A stretch of DNA of 64,000 nucleotides from Streptomyces barringtoniae (GTDB lineage Bacteria > Actinomycetota > Actinomycetes > Streptomycetales > Streptomycetaceae): NCBI RefSeq assembly GCF_020819595.1, contig NZ_JAJHNP010000017.1:62001-126000 (forward strand), written 5' to 3'. This document shows positions 52,543 to 61,769 of this stretch, piece by piece (positions within the stretch are counted from its first letter, which is position 1; each line of letters starts with the position of its first letter). Below the pieces are notes generated by a model. It had not been told where the DNA came from, searched no databases, and saw only the letters and a program-made list of their open reading frames with translations. The translations under genes and the position numbers were made by a program.

Positions 52543-55494
52543 TTGGCTTTCCAGATGCCGGACCGCGGCGGAGGCCCGACGGGGCCACGGATCAGAGCGG
52601 GACGACCGTCCCGGGGTGTCCGGACCCTGCTGATGACGCTGGGCGTGCTGGCCGTCCTCGGCATGGCGTTCACCATGTTCGCGGGCTTCTGGACGGACTG
52701 GCTCTGGTACCGGTCGGTGCACTACTCGTCCGTGTTCACGACCGTGCTCTGGACCAAGATCGGCCTTTTCTCCGTCTTCGGTCTGCTGATGGCGGTCGCG
52801 GTGGGGGTCAACATCTGGCTGGCGCACCGCCTGCGGCCCCCGCTGAGCGCCATGTCCATGGAGCAGCAGAGCCTCGACCGCTACCGGATGGGCATCGCGC
52901 CGTACAAGAGGTGGCTGCTGCTCGCCGTCACCGCGCTCGTCGGACTGATCGCCGGCGCCTCCGCGGCCGGCCAGTGGCAAACCTGGCTGATGTGGGTCAA
53001 CGGCGTGCCCTTCCACCAGAAGGACCCCCAGTTCCACCTCGACGTCTCCTTCTACGCCTTCGACCTGCCCTGGTACCGCTTCCTGCTCGGCTTCGGCTTC
53101 GCCACCGCCATCCTGTGCCTGATCGCCGCCGCGCTCACGCACTACCTGTACGGCGGGCTGCGCGTCACCAGCCCCGGCGCGCGGGCCACCGCCGCCGCGA
53201 CCGGGCATCTGTCGGTGCTGCTCGGCATCTTCGTCGCCCTGAAGGCGGTCGCCTACTGGCTCGACCGGTACGGCCTGGCCGTCAAGTCCAGCGACTTCAA
53301 GGCGACCGGCAACTGGACCGGCCTGCGCTACGTCGACGCCAACGCCTATCTGCCGGCGAAGACGATCCTGTTCTGCATCGCCGCCATCTGCGCGCTGCTG
53401 TTCTTCGCCACGCTGTGGCGGCGCACCTGGCAGCTCCCCGTCATCGGCTTCGGCCTGATGGTCCTCTCCGCGATCCTCATCGGCGGCCTGTACCCGGCGA
53501 TCGTGCAGAAGTTCCAGGTCGAGCCCAACGAGCAGGCCAAGGAAGCGCCGTACGTCCAGAAGAACCTCAAGGCGACCCGCGAGGCGTACGGCATCGACGA
53601 CACCAAGGTCACCGAGTACGCCGGCAAGTCCACGGCCTCGGACACGGCCTCGGACGCGACCAGGCTGCGGGCCGACGCGGACGACGCGGCGAGCATCCGG
53701 ATCATGGACCCGAACATCGTCTCGCCGACGTTCCAGCAGGCGCAGCAGATGAAGAACTACTACGCCTTCCCGACCAACCTGGACGTCGACCGGTACCCCG
53801 CGAAGGACGGCACCGCCGCCAAGGAGCAGGACACGGTCATCGGGCTGCGCGAGCTGAACCTGGACGGAGTCCCGAAGAACAACTGGATCAACGACCACTT
53901 CCGCTACACGCACGGCTACGGCGTGGTCGCCGCCAAGGGCACCGAGGCCGATGACCAGGGCCAGCCGGTCTTCACCGAGTCCAACCTGCCGTCCAAGGGC
54001 GACCTCGGCACGTACCAACAGCGGGTCTACTACGGCGAGAAGACCAACACGTACTCCATCGTCGGCGGACCGCAGAAGGAGGTCGACTACTCGGCGGACA
54101 ACGGCGACGAGAAGACCACCAGCTACACCGGCAAGAGCGGCGTCAACCTCGACAACCCGATCAACCGGGCCGCGTATGCGGTGGCGTTCAACGAGCCGCA
54201 GATCCTCTACTCCGGCGCGATCGGCAAGGGCTCGCGGATCCTGTACAACCGCACGCCCAAGGACCGCGTCGAGGCGGTCGCGCCCTGGCTGACCATCGAC
54301 GGGGACGCCTATCCGGCGGTCGTGGACGGCCGTATCCAGTGGATCGTCGACGCGTACACGACGTCGAACGGCTACCCCTACTCCTCCCGTACGACCCTCG
54401 GGGACACGACGGCCGACTCGCTGACCGCCGCCAACAACAACCGCGCGGTGGTGGCCCAGCAGAACCAGGTCAACTACATCCGCAACTCGGTGAAGGCGAC
54501 CGTCGACGCGTACACCGGCGAGGTCAGGCTCTACCAGTGGGACACCCAGGACCCGGTGCTGAAGACCTGGATGAAGGCCTTCCCCGGCACGGTGCAGCCG
54601 CGCAAGGCCATCTCCCAGGACCTGATGGGGCATCTGCGCTACCCGCAGGACCTGTTCAAGGTGCAGCGCGAGCTGCTCTCGCGGTACCACGTGACGGACG
54701 CGCAGACGTTCCTCAGCGGCAGCGAGGTGTGGCAGGTCCCCGATGACCCGACCAACGACTCGGGCAGCGCGGTGCCTCCGTACTACCTGAGCATGAAGAT
54801 GCCGGACCAGAGCAAGCGGTCGTTCTCGCTGACGACGACGTTCACACCGAACGGACGTGACAACCTCAGCGCGTTCATGGCGGTCGACTCCGACCCGGGC
54901 ACCAGTGACTACGGCAAGATCAGAATCCTGAAACTGCCGACCAGCACGACGGCCGACGGTCCCAAACAGGTGCAGAGCCAGTTCAACTCCCGGCCGGACA
55001 TCGCGGAGACGATCAGCCTGCTCACCCGCGGGCATTCCAAGGTCGAGTACGGCAATCTGCTGACCGTGCCGCTCGACGGCGGACTGCTGTACGCGGAGCC
55101 GGTCTACGTCCTCGGCGGTAAGCTCAAGTACCCCTTGCTGGGCAAGGTGCTGGTCACCTACAACGGCAGGACGGCCTTCGAGAACACCCTGGACGAGGCG
55201 CTGAACAAGGTCTTCGGCGTGCAGGGGTCGACCACCCCGCCGAACACCGGCACCACCAGTCCGCCCACGTCCTCCAACCCGACCGTCCAACAGGCCCTGG
55301 ACGAGGCCCAGAAGGCGTACGACGCAGGGCAGAAGGCCCTGCAGGCGCCGAACGGGCCGGACTGGTCCGCGTACGCCAAGGCCCAGAAGGACCTGAAGGA
55401 CGCGCTGCAGCGGGCGCAGCAGGCGGAGGCCAAGGCCGGCCAGTCCGGCGGCGGCAAGAACGCGGACAAGGGCACCGGCGGAAAGGGCACTTGA
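52543..55494 (+). CDS. UPF0182 family large membrane protein
   Basis: This 983-aa protein has seven predicted N-terminal membrane segments (residues 25-335, e.g. LLMTLGVLAVLGMAFTMFAGFW) followed by a large extracytoplasmic region with family landmarks YVQKNLKATREAYGI, NNWINDHFRYTHGYG, IPLDGG-like VPLDGGLLYAEPVYV and a disordered Ala/Gln/Gly C-terminal tail. Function is unknown. TTG 52543 is chosen because GAGGTG sits 6 nt upstream; ATG 52555 is the alternative. Confidence 0.88.
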   Translation: MAFQMPDRGGGPTGPRIRAGRPSRGVRTLLMTLGVLAVLGMAFTMFAGFWTDWLWYRSVHYSSVFTTVLWTKIGLFSVFGLLMAVAVGVNIWLAHRLRPPLSAMSMEQQSLDRYRMGIAPYKRWLLLAVTALVGLIAGASAAGQWQTWLMWVNGVPFHQKDPQFHLDVSFYAFDLPWYRFLLGFGFATAILCLIAAALTHYLYGGLRVTSPGARATAAATGHLSVLLGIFVALKAVAYWLDRYGLAVKSSDFKATGNWTGLRYVDANAYLPAKTILFCIAAICALLFFATLWRRTWQLPVIGFGLMVLSAILIGGLYPAIVQKFQVEPNEQAKEAPYVQKNLKATREAYGIDDTKVTEYAGKSTASDTASDATRLRADADDAASIRIMDPNIVSPTFQQAQQMKNYYAFPTNLDVDRYPAKDGTAAKEQDTVIGLRELNLDGVPKNNWINDHFRYTHGYGVVAAKGTEADDQGQPVFTESNLPSKGDLGTYQQRVYYGEKTNTYSIVGGPQKEVDYSADNGDEKTTSYTGKSGVNLDNPINRAAYAVAFNEPQILYSGAIGKGSRILYNRTPKDRVEAVAPWLTIDGDAYPAVVDGRIQWIVDAYTTSNGYPYSSRTTLGDTTADSLTAANNNRAVVAQQNQVNYIRNSVKATVDAYTGEVRLYQWDTQDPVLKTWMKAFPGTVQPRKAISQDLMGHLRYPQDLFKVQRELLSRYHVTDAQTFLSGSEVWQVPDDPTNDSGSAVPPYYLSMKMPDQSKRSFSLTTTFTPNGRDNLSAFMAVDSDPGTSDYGKIRILKLPTSTTADGPKQVQSQFNSRPDIAETISLLTRGHSKVEYGNLLTVPLDGGLLYAEPVYVLGGKLKYPLLGKVLVTYNGRTAFENTLDEALNKVFGVQGSTTPPNTGTTSPPTSSNPTVQQALDEAQKAYDAGQKALQAPNGPDWSAYAKAQKDLKDALQRAQQAEAKAGQSGGGKNADKGTGGKGT

Positions 55495-55535
55495 TCAAGG
55501 CCACTCCGCGCCGTGGTACGGTTGACATGCAACGG

Positions 55536-55609
55536 CGCGGGGTGGAGCAGCTCGGTAGCTCGCTGGGCTCATAACCCAGAGGTCGCAGGTTCAAATCCTG
55601 TCCCCGCTA
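55536..55609 (+). tRNA. Initiator tRNA-fMet (CAT), copy 1
   Basis: A 74-nt cloverleaf: acceptor CGCGGGG/CCCCGCT with an unpaired 1-72 position, anticodon arm TGGGCTCATAACCCA with three G:C pairs next to the CAT loop, T-loop TTCAAAT. The 1-72 mismatch and the GGG/CCC stem are the marks of initiator tRNA. CCA is not encoded. Confidence 0.95.
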
Positions 55610-55617
55610 CTCCAGTC

Positions 55618-55649
55618 GAAGGCCCGGATCCCAAGGGATCCGGGCCTTC
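55618..55649 (+). terminator. Terminator after initiator tRNA copy 1
   Basis: GAAGGCCCGGATCCC pairs perfectly with GGGATCCGGGCCTTC across a 2-nt centre (small loop after fraying), 8 nt after the tRNA. Confidence 0.85.
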
Positions 55650-55813
55650 GTGGTGTGCGAACTCATGTGCTGAGGGGAGGGACGGCCGCGCCGCCGTGGG
55701 GAGTTGAGGGGGGTGTGTTTGACTTGTCGTCCTGTGGGCATGTCGACAAAACGCTGAAGTGACCTCACGGGCTGCGGTATACCGGGTGTACCCGGGGTGC
55801 AGGTGGTGCGACG

Positions 55814-57622
55814 ATGGACGTTATGGGGGAGAAGGCAACTCTGTTCGAGTCAGGGCGATTTGTGCAGCCTTCCGATGAGGGACCGCCCCGTGACGAGCTG
55901 ACCGACATGGGGGAAGCCGCCGAGGAGGTACGCCTCGGACTCGCCGCGCAGAGCGGCGACGCCGAGGCGGCGAGCGTCCTCGGAGCCATGCTGCTGCGCC
56001 GCGGCGACCTCGACGGAGCCGAACCCCATCTGCGGGCCGCCACCGCGGCCGGCGACCGGGCCGCCGCCAACAACCTGGGCGTCCTGCTGCACCAGCGCGG
56101 CTACCCCGAGGAGGCCGCCGGCTGGTGGCGCATCGCCGCCGTCGCCGGATCCGCCGCCGCAGCGCACGCGCTCGGCCGCTACCACCGTGAGCGCGGTGAC
56201 GAGCCGGCGGCCGAGTACTGGCTGCGCCAGTCCGCCGAGCAGGGCCACGTCCTGGGCGCCTACGCGCTCGCCGACCTCCTGGAGCACCGCGGGGACGTCG
56301 GCGCCGAGCACTGGATGCGGGCCGCGGCCGAGCGCGGACACCGTGAGGCCGCCTACCGGCTGGCCCGCGCGCTCGACACCGCCGGGCGCGAGGACGAGGC
56401 CGGGGCCGACAACGCTGTCGCGGAGGCGGAACAGTGGTACCGGCAGGCCGCCGCGCGCGGCCACCGGCGTGCCGCGCTGCACCTCGGGGCGATCCTGGAG
56501 AAGCGCGGGGAACTGAAGGAGGCCGGGCGCTGGTACCTGACCTCCGCCAAGGACGGCGAGTCCCGGGCCGCCTGCGCGCTCGGCTTCCTGCTGCGCGACG
56601 CCGGGGACACCGAGAGCGCGGCCGTGTGGTGGCTGCGCGCCGCCCAGGAGGGCGACGGCAACGCGGCCAACGCGCTCGGCGCGCTGCACGCCGAGCGCGG
56701 CGAGACCCAGACCGCCGAGCGCTGGTACCGGGCGGCGCTGGACGCCGGTGACGACAACGGCGCCTACAACCTCGGGCTGCTCTGCGCCGAGCAGGGACGG
56801 ACCGCGCAGGCCGAGCAGTGGTACCGGCGGGCCGCCTACGCCGGACACCGGGAGGCCGCCAACGCGCTCGCCATCCTGCTGCTCCAGGGCAGTGACACCA
56901 CCGGCGCCGAGCCGTGGTTCTCCAAGGCCGCCGAGGCCGGCAGCGTGGACGCCGCGTTCAACCTCGGCATCCTCTACGCCGGACGCGGCGAGGAGACCAC
57001 GGCGCTGCGCTGGTACGAGCGGGCGGCCGCCGCCGGGCACACCGAGGCCGCGCTCCAGGTCGGGATCGCCCGGCTGCGCGAGGGCGAGGAGCAGGAGGCC
57101 GAGCGGCATCTGCGGTGCGCGGCGGGCGGGGGCAGCGCGGAGGCGGCGTACCGGCTGGCGGCGCTGCTCGACGCGCGGCGGCCGCCGGAGCCGGCGCACG
57201 AGCTGGGCGAGACCGTGCACGAGAAGACCGAGTGCGAGGAGTGGTACGAGCGGGCGGCGACCCAGGGGCACCGGCGCGCGCAGGTGCGGGTCGGGATGCT
57301 CGCGGCGGCCCGGGGCGACGTGGTCGAGGCGGCGCGCTGGTACCGGGCGGCGGCGGAGGCCGGGTCGCGCAACGGCGCCTTCAACCTCGGGCTGCTGCTG
57401 GCGCGCGAGGGGAGCGAGCCGGAGGCCGCGGTGTGGTGGACGCGGGCGGCCGACGCCGGGCACGGCCGGGCGGCGCTGCGGCTGGCCCTGGTCTACGCGC
57501 GTCGGGGCGAGCTGGCGGAGGGGCAGAAGTGGGCCGACCGGGCCGTGGAGCTGGGGCCGGCGGAGGTTTCGGAGCGGGCGGGGCGGCTGCGGGACGCACT
57601 GCGGGAGGAACTCTCGGCGTGA
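55814..57622 (+). CDS. Sel1/TPR repeat protein
   Basis: This 602-aa protein is built almost wholly of about fifteen 36-residue Sel1-like repeats with the pattern A..W...AA..GH..AA..L (e.g. AEQWYRRAAYAGHREAANALAILL). There is no signal peptide or catalytic domain; the N-terminal 35 residues are non-repetitive. Such solenoids are protein-protein scaffolds. It lies between two identical initiator tRNA genes in the same direction. Start ATG 55814; ATG 55823 is possible. Confidence 0.9.
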   Translation: MDVMGEKATLFESGRFVQPSDEGPPRDELTDMGEAAEEVRLGLAAQSGDAEAASVLGAMLLRRGDLDGAEPHLRAATAAGDRAAANNLGVLLHQRGYPEEAAGWWRIAAVAGSAAAAHALGRYHRERGDEPAAEYWLRQSAEQGHVLGAYALADLLEHRGDVGAEHWMRAAAERGHREAAYRLARALDTAGREDEAGADNAVAEAEQWYRQAAARGHRRAALHLGAILEKRGELKEAGRWYLTSAKDGESRAACALGFLLRDAGDTESAAVWWLRAAQEGDGNAANALGALHAERGETQTAERWYRAALDAGDDNGAYNLGLLCAEQGRTAQAEQWYRRAAYAGHREAANALAILLLQGSDTTGAEPWFSKAAEAGSVDAAFNLGILYAGRGEETTALRWYERAAAAGHTEAALQVGIARLREGEEQEAERHLRCAAGGGSAEAAYRLAALLDARRPPEPAHELGETVHEKTECEEWYERAATQGHRRAQVRVGMLAAARGDVVEAARWYRAAAEAGSRNGAFNLGLLLAREGSEPEAAVWWTRAADAGHGRAALRLALVYARRGELAEGQKWADRAVELGPAEVSERAGRLRDALREELSA

Positions 57623-57713
57623 CGCTGCGCTGGGCTCCGGCGGACGATTTCCCACCCGCCCACCTGTCCGGGTCGGCTGTGAAGTGACCCCGGCCACGTC
57701 TCCGGTAACCGAT

Positions 57714-57743
57714 TTGCTTCCGTCGACCTCCCTCACGTAATGT
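57714..57743 (+). promoter_or_regulatory. Sigma-70-type promoter of initiator tRNA copy 2
   Basis: -35 TTGCTT (57714-57719), 18 bases, -10 TAATGT (57738-57743), 12 nt before the tRNA. Confidence 0.7.
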
Positions 57744-57755
57744 CGTGTTCACCGA

Positions 57756-57829
57756 CGCGGGGTGGAGCAGCTCGGTAGCTCGCTGGGCTCATAACCCAGA
57801 GGTCGCAGGTTCAAATCCTGTCCCCGCTA
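57756..57829 (+). tRNA. Initiator tRNA-fMet (CAT), copy 2
   Basis: Identical over all 74 nt to the copy at 55536-55609, with different flanks. It has its own promoter and terminator. Confidence 0.95.
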
Positions 57830-57836
57830 CTGAAGG

Positions 57837-57874
57837 CCGAGGGCCGGAATCCAGAGATGGGTTCCGGCCCTCGG
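57837..57874 (+). terminator. Terminator after initiator tRNA copy 2
   Basis: CCGAGGGCCGGAA (57837-57849) pairs with TTCCGGCCCTCGG (57862-57874), followed by TGTTTGTG. Confidence 0.85.
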
Positions 57875-57943
57875 TGTTTGTGCGCGCGTGTGCGATACGA
57901 AAAGAGCCCCGGCGGGTCGCCGGGGCTCCAGGGAAGCGGTGGG

Positions 57944-58360
57944 TTACGCCCGCGCGCAGTCCGGGCACAGCCCCCGGTAGGTCACCTCGACGTCCGACAC
58001 CGTGAAGCCGAAGCGCTCGGTGTCGGGGAGGTCGGCGAGCGGGTTGCCCGTGGGGTGCACGTCACGGATCGCGCCGCACCGGGCGCAGACCAGGTGCTGA
58101 TGCGGCCGGTGTGCGTTCGGGTCGTAGCGCTTGGCGCGTTTGTCCGTCGCGACTTCCAGCACCTCGCCGAGCGAGACCAGCTCGCCCAGCGTGTTGTAGA
58201 CGGTCGCCCGGGAGATCTCGGGCAGCTTCGCGACAGCCCGTGCGTGGACCTCGTCGGCCGTCAGATGGACGTGCTCGCCGTCGAGGACCTCGGCCACGAC
58301 GCGTCGCTGCGCGGTCATCCGCCATCCGCGTCCCCGCAGCCGTTCCAGAAGGTCGCTCAT
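57944..58360 (-). CDS. catR: CatR: Fur/PerR-family redox repressor
   Basis: This 138-aa metal-dependent repressor has a winged helix (RMTAQRRVVAEVLDG, LPEISRATVYNTLGELVSLGEV), a Fur dimer domain with HRPHQHLVCARCG, and a second Cys pair GLCPDCARA, giving the four-Cys structural zinc site. Divergence from a catalase gene and the fit to PerR-type peroxide sensors identify it as CatR, which represses its own gene and catalase in Streptomyces and is inactivated by peroxide. ATG 58360 is used; a GTG 6 nt upstream is possible. Confidence 0.9.
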   Translation of the reverse strand: MSDLLERLRGRGWRMTAQRRVVAEVLDGEHVHLTADEVHARAVAKLPEISRATVYNTLGELVSLGEVLEVATDKRAKRYDPNAHRPHQHLVCARCGAIRDVHPTGNPLADLPDTERFGFTVSDVEVTYRGLCPDCARA

Positions 58361-58421
58361 AGCCACCAGCCTAACAGCAAGGGGGACCAGGACGGGAATA
58401 GGTGTGAGTTTGGATCAGCGC

Positions 58422-58449
58422 TTGATTTGGATTTAGTCCAATGTAGGAT
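58422..58449 (+). promoter_or_regulatory. Catalase promoter with palindromic operator
   Basis: -35 TTGATT (58422-58427), 16 bases, -10 TAGGAT (58444-58449). Between them is the inverted repeat TTGGA-TTTAG-TCCAA (58427-58441), well placed for a Fur-type repressor to block RNA polymerase. CatR is the likely ligand. Confidence 0.65.
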
Positions 58450-58516
58450 CTGGACTGGCTTTGGCCGCAGGACAGGACTGGGACAGGAGTAGTCGGTAAT
58501 GACGCAGGAGGCGCGC

Positions 58517-59968
58517 GTGACGCAGGGACCGCTCACCACGGAGGCCGGTGCCCCGATCGCGGACAACCAGAACAGCGAGACGGCGGGCGTCGGCGGACCG
58601 GTCCTCGTCCAGGACCAGCTCCTGCTGGAGAAGCTCGCCCACTTCAACCGGGAGCGCATTCCGGAGCGGGTCGTGCACGCGCGGGGTGCGGGCGCCTACG
58701 GCACCTTCACCGTCACCGCCGACGTCACGCCGTACACGCGTGCCGCCTTCCTCTCCGAGGTCGGCAAGGAGACCGAGGTCTTCCTGCGCTTCTCGACGGT
58801 GGCCGGCAACCTCGGCGCGGCGGACGCCGTCCGTGACCCGCGCGGCTTCGCGCTGAAGTTCTACACCGAGGAGGGCAACTACGACCTCGTCGGCAACAAC
58901 ACCCCGGTGTTCTTCATCCGGGACGCGATCAAGTTCCCGGACTTCATCCACACCCAGAAGCGCGACCCGTACACCGGCTCCACGGAAGCCGACAACGTGT
59001 GGGACTTCTGGTCGCTGTCGCCGGAGTCGACGCACCAGGTGACCTGGCTGTTCGGCGACCGCGGCATCCCGGCGTCGTACCGCCACATGGACGGCTTCGG
59101 CTCGCACACCTTCCAGTGGAACAACGCTGCGGGCGAGGTCTTCTGGGTCAAGTACCACTTCAAGACCGACCAGGGGATCAGGAACCTCACCGCGGAAGAG
59201 GCCGAGGTGCTCGCGGGCCGGGACCCCGACTCGCACCAGCGCGATCTGCGCGAGGCGATCGAGCGCGGGGAGTTCCCGAGCTGGACCGTGGGTGTGCAGA
59301 TCATGCCGGCGGCCGACGCGGCGACGTACCGCTTCAACCCGTTCGACCTGACCAAGGTGTGGCCGCACGCGGACCACCCGGTCATCGAGATCGGCAGGCT
59401 GGAGCTGAACCGCAACCCGCGGAACGTCTTCGCCGAGGTCGAGCAGTCGGTCTTCAGCCCCGCCCACTTCGTGCCGGGCATCGGCCCCTCGCCCGACAGG
59501 ATGCTCCAGGGCCGCCTCTTCGCGTACGGCGACGCGCACCGCTACCGCGTCGGCATCAACGCCGACCACCTGCCGGTGAACCGTCCGCACGCCACCGAGG
59601 CGCGCACCAACTCCCGGGACGGCCACCTCTACGACGGCCGGCACGGCGGGGCGAAGAACTACGAGCCGAACAGCTTCGGCGGGCCGCAGCAGACCGGCCG
59701 TCCGCTGTGGCAGCCGGTCCCCGTCGACGGCCCCACCGGCAACCACCCGACGCCGGTGCACGCCGAGGACGACGACTTCGTGCAGGCGGGCAACCTCTAC
59801 CGGCTGATGTCGGAGGAGGAGCGGGAGCGCCTGGTCGCGAACCTGGCGGGTGCCATCTCGCAGGTCTCGCGCGAGGACATCGCCGAGCGGGCCATCGGCA
59901 ACTTCCGCAATGCCGACGCCGGCTTCGGCAAGCGGCTGGAGGCGGCGGTGCAGGCGCTGCGCGGCTGA
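58517..59968 (+). CDS. catA: Monofunctional heme catalase (clade 3 small subunit)
   Basis: This 483-aa enzyme converts hydrogen peroxide to water and oxygen. It has the active-site His in RVVHARGAGAYG, Asn in LVGNNTPVFFIRD, and the heme-ligand Tyr in GRLFAYGDAHRYR; the length fits small-subunit catalases. GTG 58517 is preferred because AGGAGG lies 5 nt upstream; ATG 58499 is in frame and also has an AGGAG at longer distance. It is divergent from catR with a shared control region. Confidence 0.93.
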   Translation: MTQGPLTTEAGAPIADNQNSETAGVGGPVLVQDQLLLEKLAHFNRERIPERVVHARGAGAYGTFTVTADVTPYTRAAFLSEVGKETEVFLRFSTVAGNLGAADAVRDPRGFALKFYTEEGNYDLVGNNTPVFFIRDAIKFPDFIHTQKRDPYTGSTEADNVWDFWSLSPESTHQVTWLFGDRGIPASYRHMDGFGSHTFQWNNAAGEVFWVKYHFKTDQGIRNLTAEEAEVLAGRDPDSHQRDLREAIERGEFPSWTVGVQIMPAADAATYRFNPFDLTKVWPHADHPVIEIGRLELNRNPRNVFAEVEQSVFSPAHFVPGIGPSPDRMLQGRLFAYGDAHRYRVGINADHLPVNRPHATEARTNSRDGHLYDGRHGGAKNYEPNSFGGPQQTGRPLWQPVPVDGPTGNHPTPVHAEDDDFVQAGNLYRLMSEEERERLVANLAGAISQVSREDIAERAIGNFRNADAGFGKRLEAAVQALRG

Positions 59969-60028
59969 GCCGGTCGTAGTGGAGCCGGCCGTACCGAGTC
60001 AGTCGTACCGAGTCGGCCGTATCGAGTC

Positions 60029-60085
60029 GGCAGCACGACCGTGCTGCCGGGCGGGCCGGACCCCATGGTGCTCGGGGTCCGGCCC
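60029..60085 (+). terminator. Double hairpin terminator after catalase
   Basis: First stem GGCAGCACG/CGTGCTGCC (60029-60048), then GGGCCGGACCCC/GGGGTCCGGCCC (60053-60085). They follow three imperfect 15-bp repeats of gtcgtaccgagtcgg. Confidence 0.8.
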
Positions 60086-60138
60086 GTTCCGCTTGTGGCT
60101 CTCTGTCGCTCTGTCCCTCTCCGTCCCTTTCCGGTCGC

Positions 60139-60534
60139 TCAGAACGCCGGTGCGGGCTCGGGGGCCGGGGCCCAGCAGCGGATGATGTCGCGGACCGAGA
60201 CGATGCCGGCCACCTCGCCGCGGTCGAGGACGACCAGATGCCGGAAGCCGCCGTGGGCCATGGCGCGTGCGGCCTGCTCCAGGGTCCAGGTCGGGGCGGC
60301 GAAGACGACGTCGGTGGTGGTGTGGGCGTGGGTGCGTTCCGTGTCGGGGTTCTGGCCGAGCCCGACGGAGTTGAGGATGTCGCGTTCGGTGACGATGCCG
60401 ATGCCGCCGGCGTCCGGGTCGAGGACGACGGCGGCGCCGACGCGGCGGGCGGACATCAGGGCGGCTGCCTGGCGGAGGGTGTGGGCGGGGCCGACGGTGA
60501 GGATCACCGTGCTCATGGCGTCACGGACGAGCAT
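60139..60534 (-). CDS. Paired CBS-domain protein
   Basis: This 131-aa protein has two CBS motifs: VRDAMSTVILTVGPAHTLRQAAALM...VVLD...GIVTERDIL and TTDVVFAAPTWTLEQAARAM...LVVLDRGEVAGIVSVRDII. Such Bateman modules bind adenosine nucleotides. ATG 60534 is chosen with AGGAGG upstream. An inverted repeat GAATCCAG...CTGGATTC (60554-60580) just upstream may be an operator. Confidence 0.9.
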   Translation of the reverse strand: MLVRDAMSTVILTVGPAHTLRQAAALMSARRVGAAVVLDPDAGGIGIVTERDILNSVGLGQNPDTERTHAHTTTDVVFAAPTWTLEQAARAMAHGGFRHLVVLDRGEVAGIVSVRDIIRCWAPAPEPAPAF

Positions 60535-60683
60535 GGATGGGGCCACCTCCTAGGAATCCAGTGCGCTAGTTCCTGGATTCACAAATTCACAAGTGGGGGT
60601 AGCCTCAGACTGACAGGTAAAGCGCGGGTCAACAAGGGGGCGCGCGAAGTCAGTTGAGGGCGTATCGGGAGTGCCCTCCCTGT

Positions 60684-61484
60684 TCAGCGGCGCGGGTTGA
60701 GATATCCCAGCAGCTCGTCGTGCAGCAGGCCGTTGGACGCCGCCGCGTTGCCGCTGTGCGGGCCCGAACGGCCGTCGAGGCCCGTGAAGGTGCCGCCGGC
60801 CTCGGTGACGATGATGGCGTTGGCGGCCATGTCCCAGAGCGACAGCTCCGGCTCCGCGCAGATGTCCACGCATCCCTCGGCGACCATCATGTACGGCCAG
60901 AAGTCGCCGTACGCGCGCGTGCGCCACACCTGGCGGGTGAGGTCGAGGAAGCCGTCGAGGCGGCCCTGCTCCTCCCAGCCGGAGAGGGAGGAGTAGGCGA
61001 ACGACGCGTCCTCGAGCTTGCCGACGCCGGAGACATGGATACGGCTCGCGGAGGTCAGGCTGCGGCCGGTGAAGGCGCCGTGGCCCTTCGCGGCCCACCA
61101 GCGCCGGCCGATGGCGGGGGCGGAGACGAGGCCGACGACGGGCTGGTAGCCGCCCTCAGCCGCTTCCATCAGGGAGATCAGCGTCGCCCAGACGGGGACG
61201 CCGCGTACGTAGTTCTTGGTGCCGTCGATGGGGTCGATCACCCAGCGGCGGGGGCCGGAGCCCTCGCTGCCGTACTCCTCGCCGAGGACCGAGTCCCTCG
61301 GGCGGGCGCGCTGGAGCTGGCCGCGGATCAGTTCTTCCGCCGCCTTGTCCGCTTCGCTCACGGGGGTCATGTCCGGCTTCGTCTCGACCTTCAGGTCGAG
61401 GGCCTTGAAGCGGTCCATGGTGGCGGCGTCGGCGGCGTCCGCTAGGACGTGGGCGAGGCGCAGGTCGTCTAGGTAGTCCGGCAT
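60684..61484 (-). CDS. hisN: HisN: histidinol-phosphate phosphatase (inositol monophosphatase family)
   Basis: This 266-aa magnesium-dependent phosphatase has LGEEYG (metal Glu), WVIDPIDGTKNYVRG (DPIDGT metal site) and SLWDMAANAIIVTEAGG (WDMAA). In Streptomyces the orthologue dephosphorylates L-histidinol phosphate in histidine synthesis, so the symbol is given on that basis. It is outside the main his cluster. The CBS gene downstream on the same strand has its own start region 150 nt away. Confidence 0.88.
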   Translation of the reverse strand: MPDYLDDLRLAHVLADAADAATMDRFKALDLKVETKPDMTPVSEADKAAEELIRGQLQRARPRDSVLGEEYGSEGSGPRRWVIDPIDGTKNYVRGVPVWATLISLMEAAEGGYQPVVGLVSAPAIGRRWWAAKGHGAFTGRSLTSASRIHVSGVGKLEDASFAYSSLSGWEEQGRLDGFLDLTRQVWRTRAYGDFWPYMMVAEGCVDICAEPELSLWDMAANAIIVTEAGGTFTGLDGRSGPHSGNAAASNGLLHDELLGYLNPRR

Positions 61485-61769
61485 ATATGGAACCGTATCT
61501 GCCGGGGTCGGTGGGGGCTAGCAGCGGCGGGCGGTGTCGGTGCACTGTGCTGCGGGTGGCCGTGCGCGCGGTGCTGCGGCCGGGCTGGTTCGTGCGCCGC
61601 CCCGGCGGCACGACTGCCCGCAGGCCGTGCGGATACGGCTGCCCGCAGCTCCCCGTACGGCAACCGGCCCCCTGGCCGAACCGCGCCCCGAGCCTCCGCG
61701 AACCCTTGACAGTGCATACAAGCGCGTCAAATCTGGGCGCAGAGCCGCTCCGCCCCCAGGGAGGCGATG
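61485..61769. other. 285-bp divergent intergenic region (hisN / tetR)
   Basis: No gene is seen. Near the tetR start is TTGAC (61706-61710), 15 bases, GTCAA (61726-61730), a palindrome that overlaps a TTGACA -35-like box and could be the TetR autoregulatory operator. A TATAT stretch lies just before the hisN start. Confidence 0.5.
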
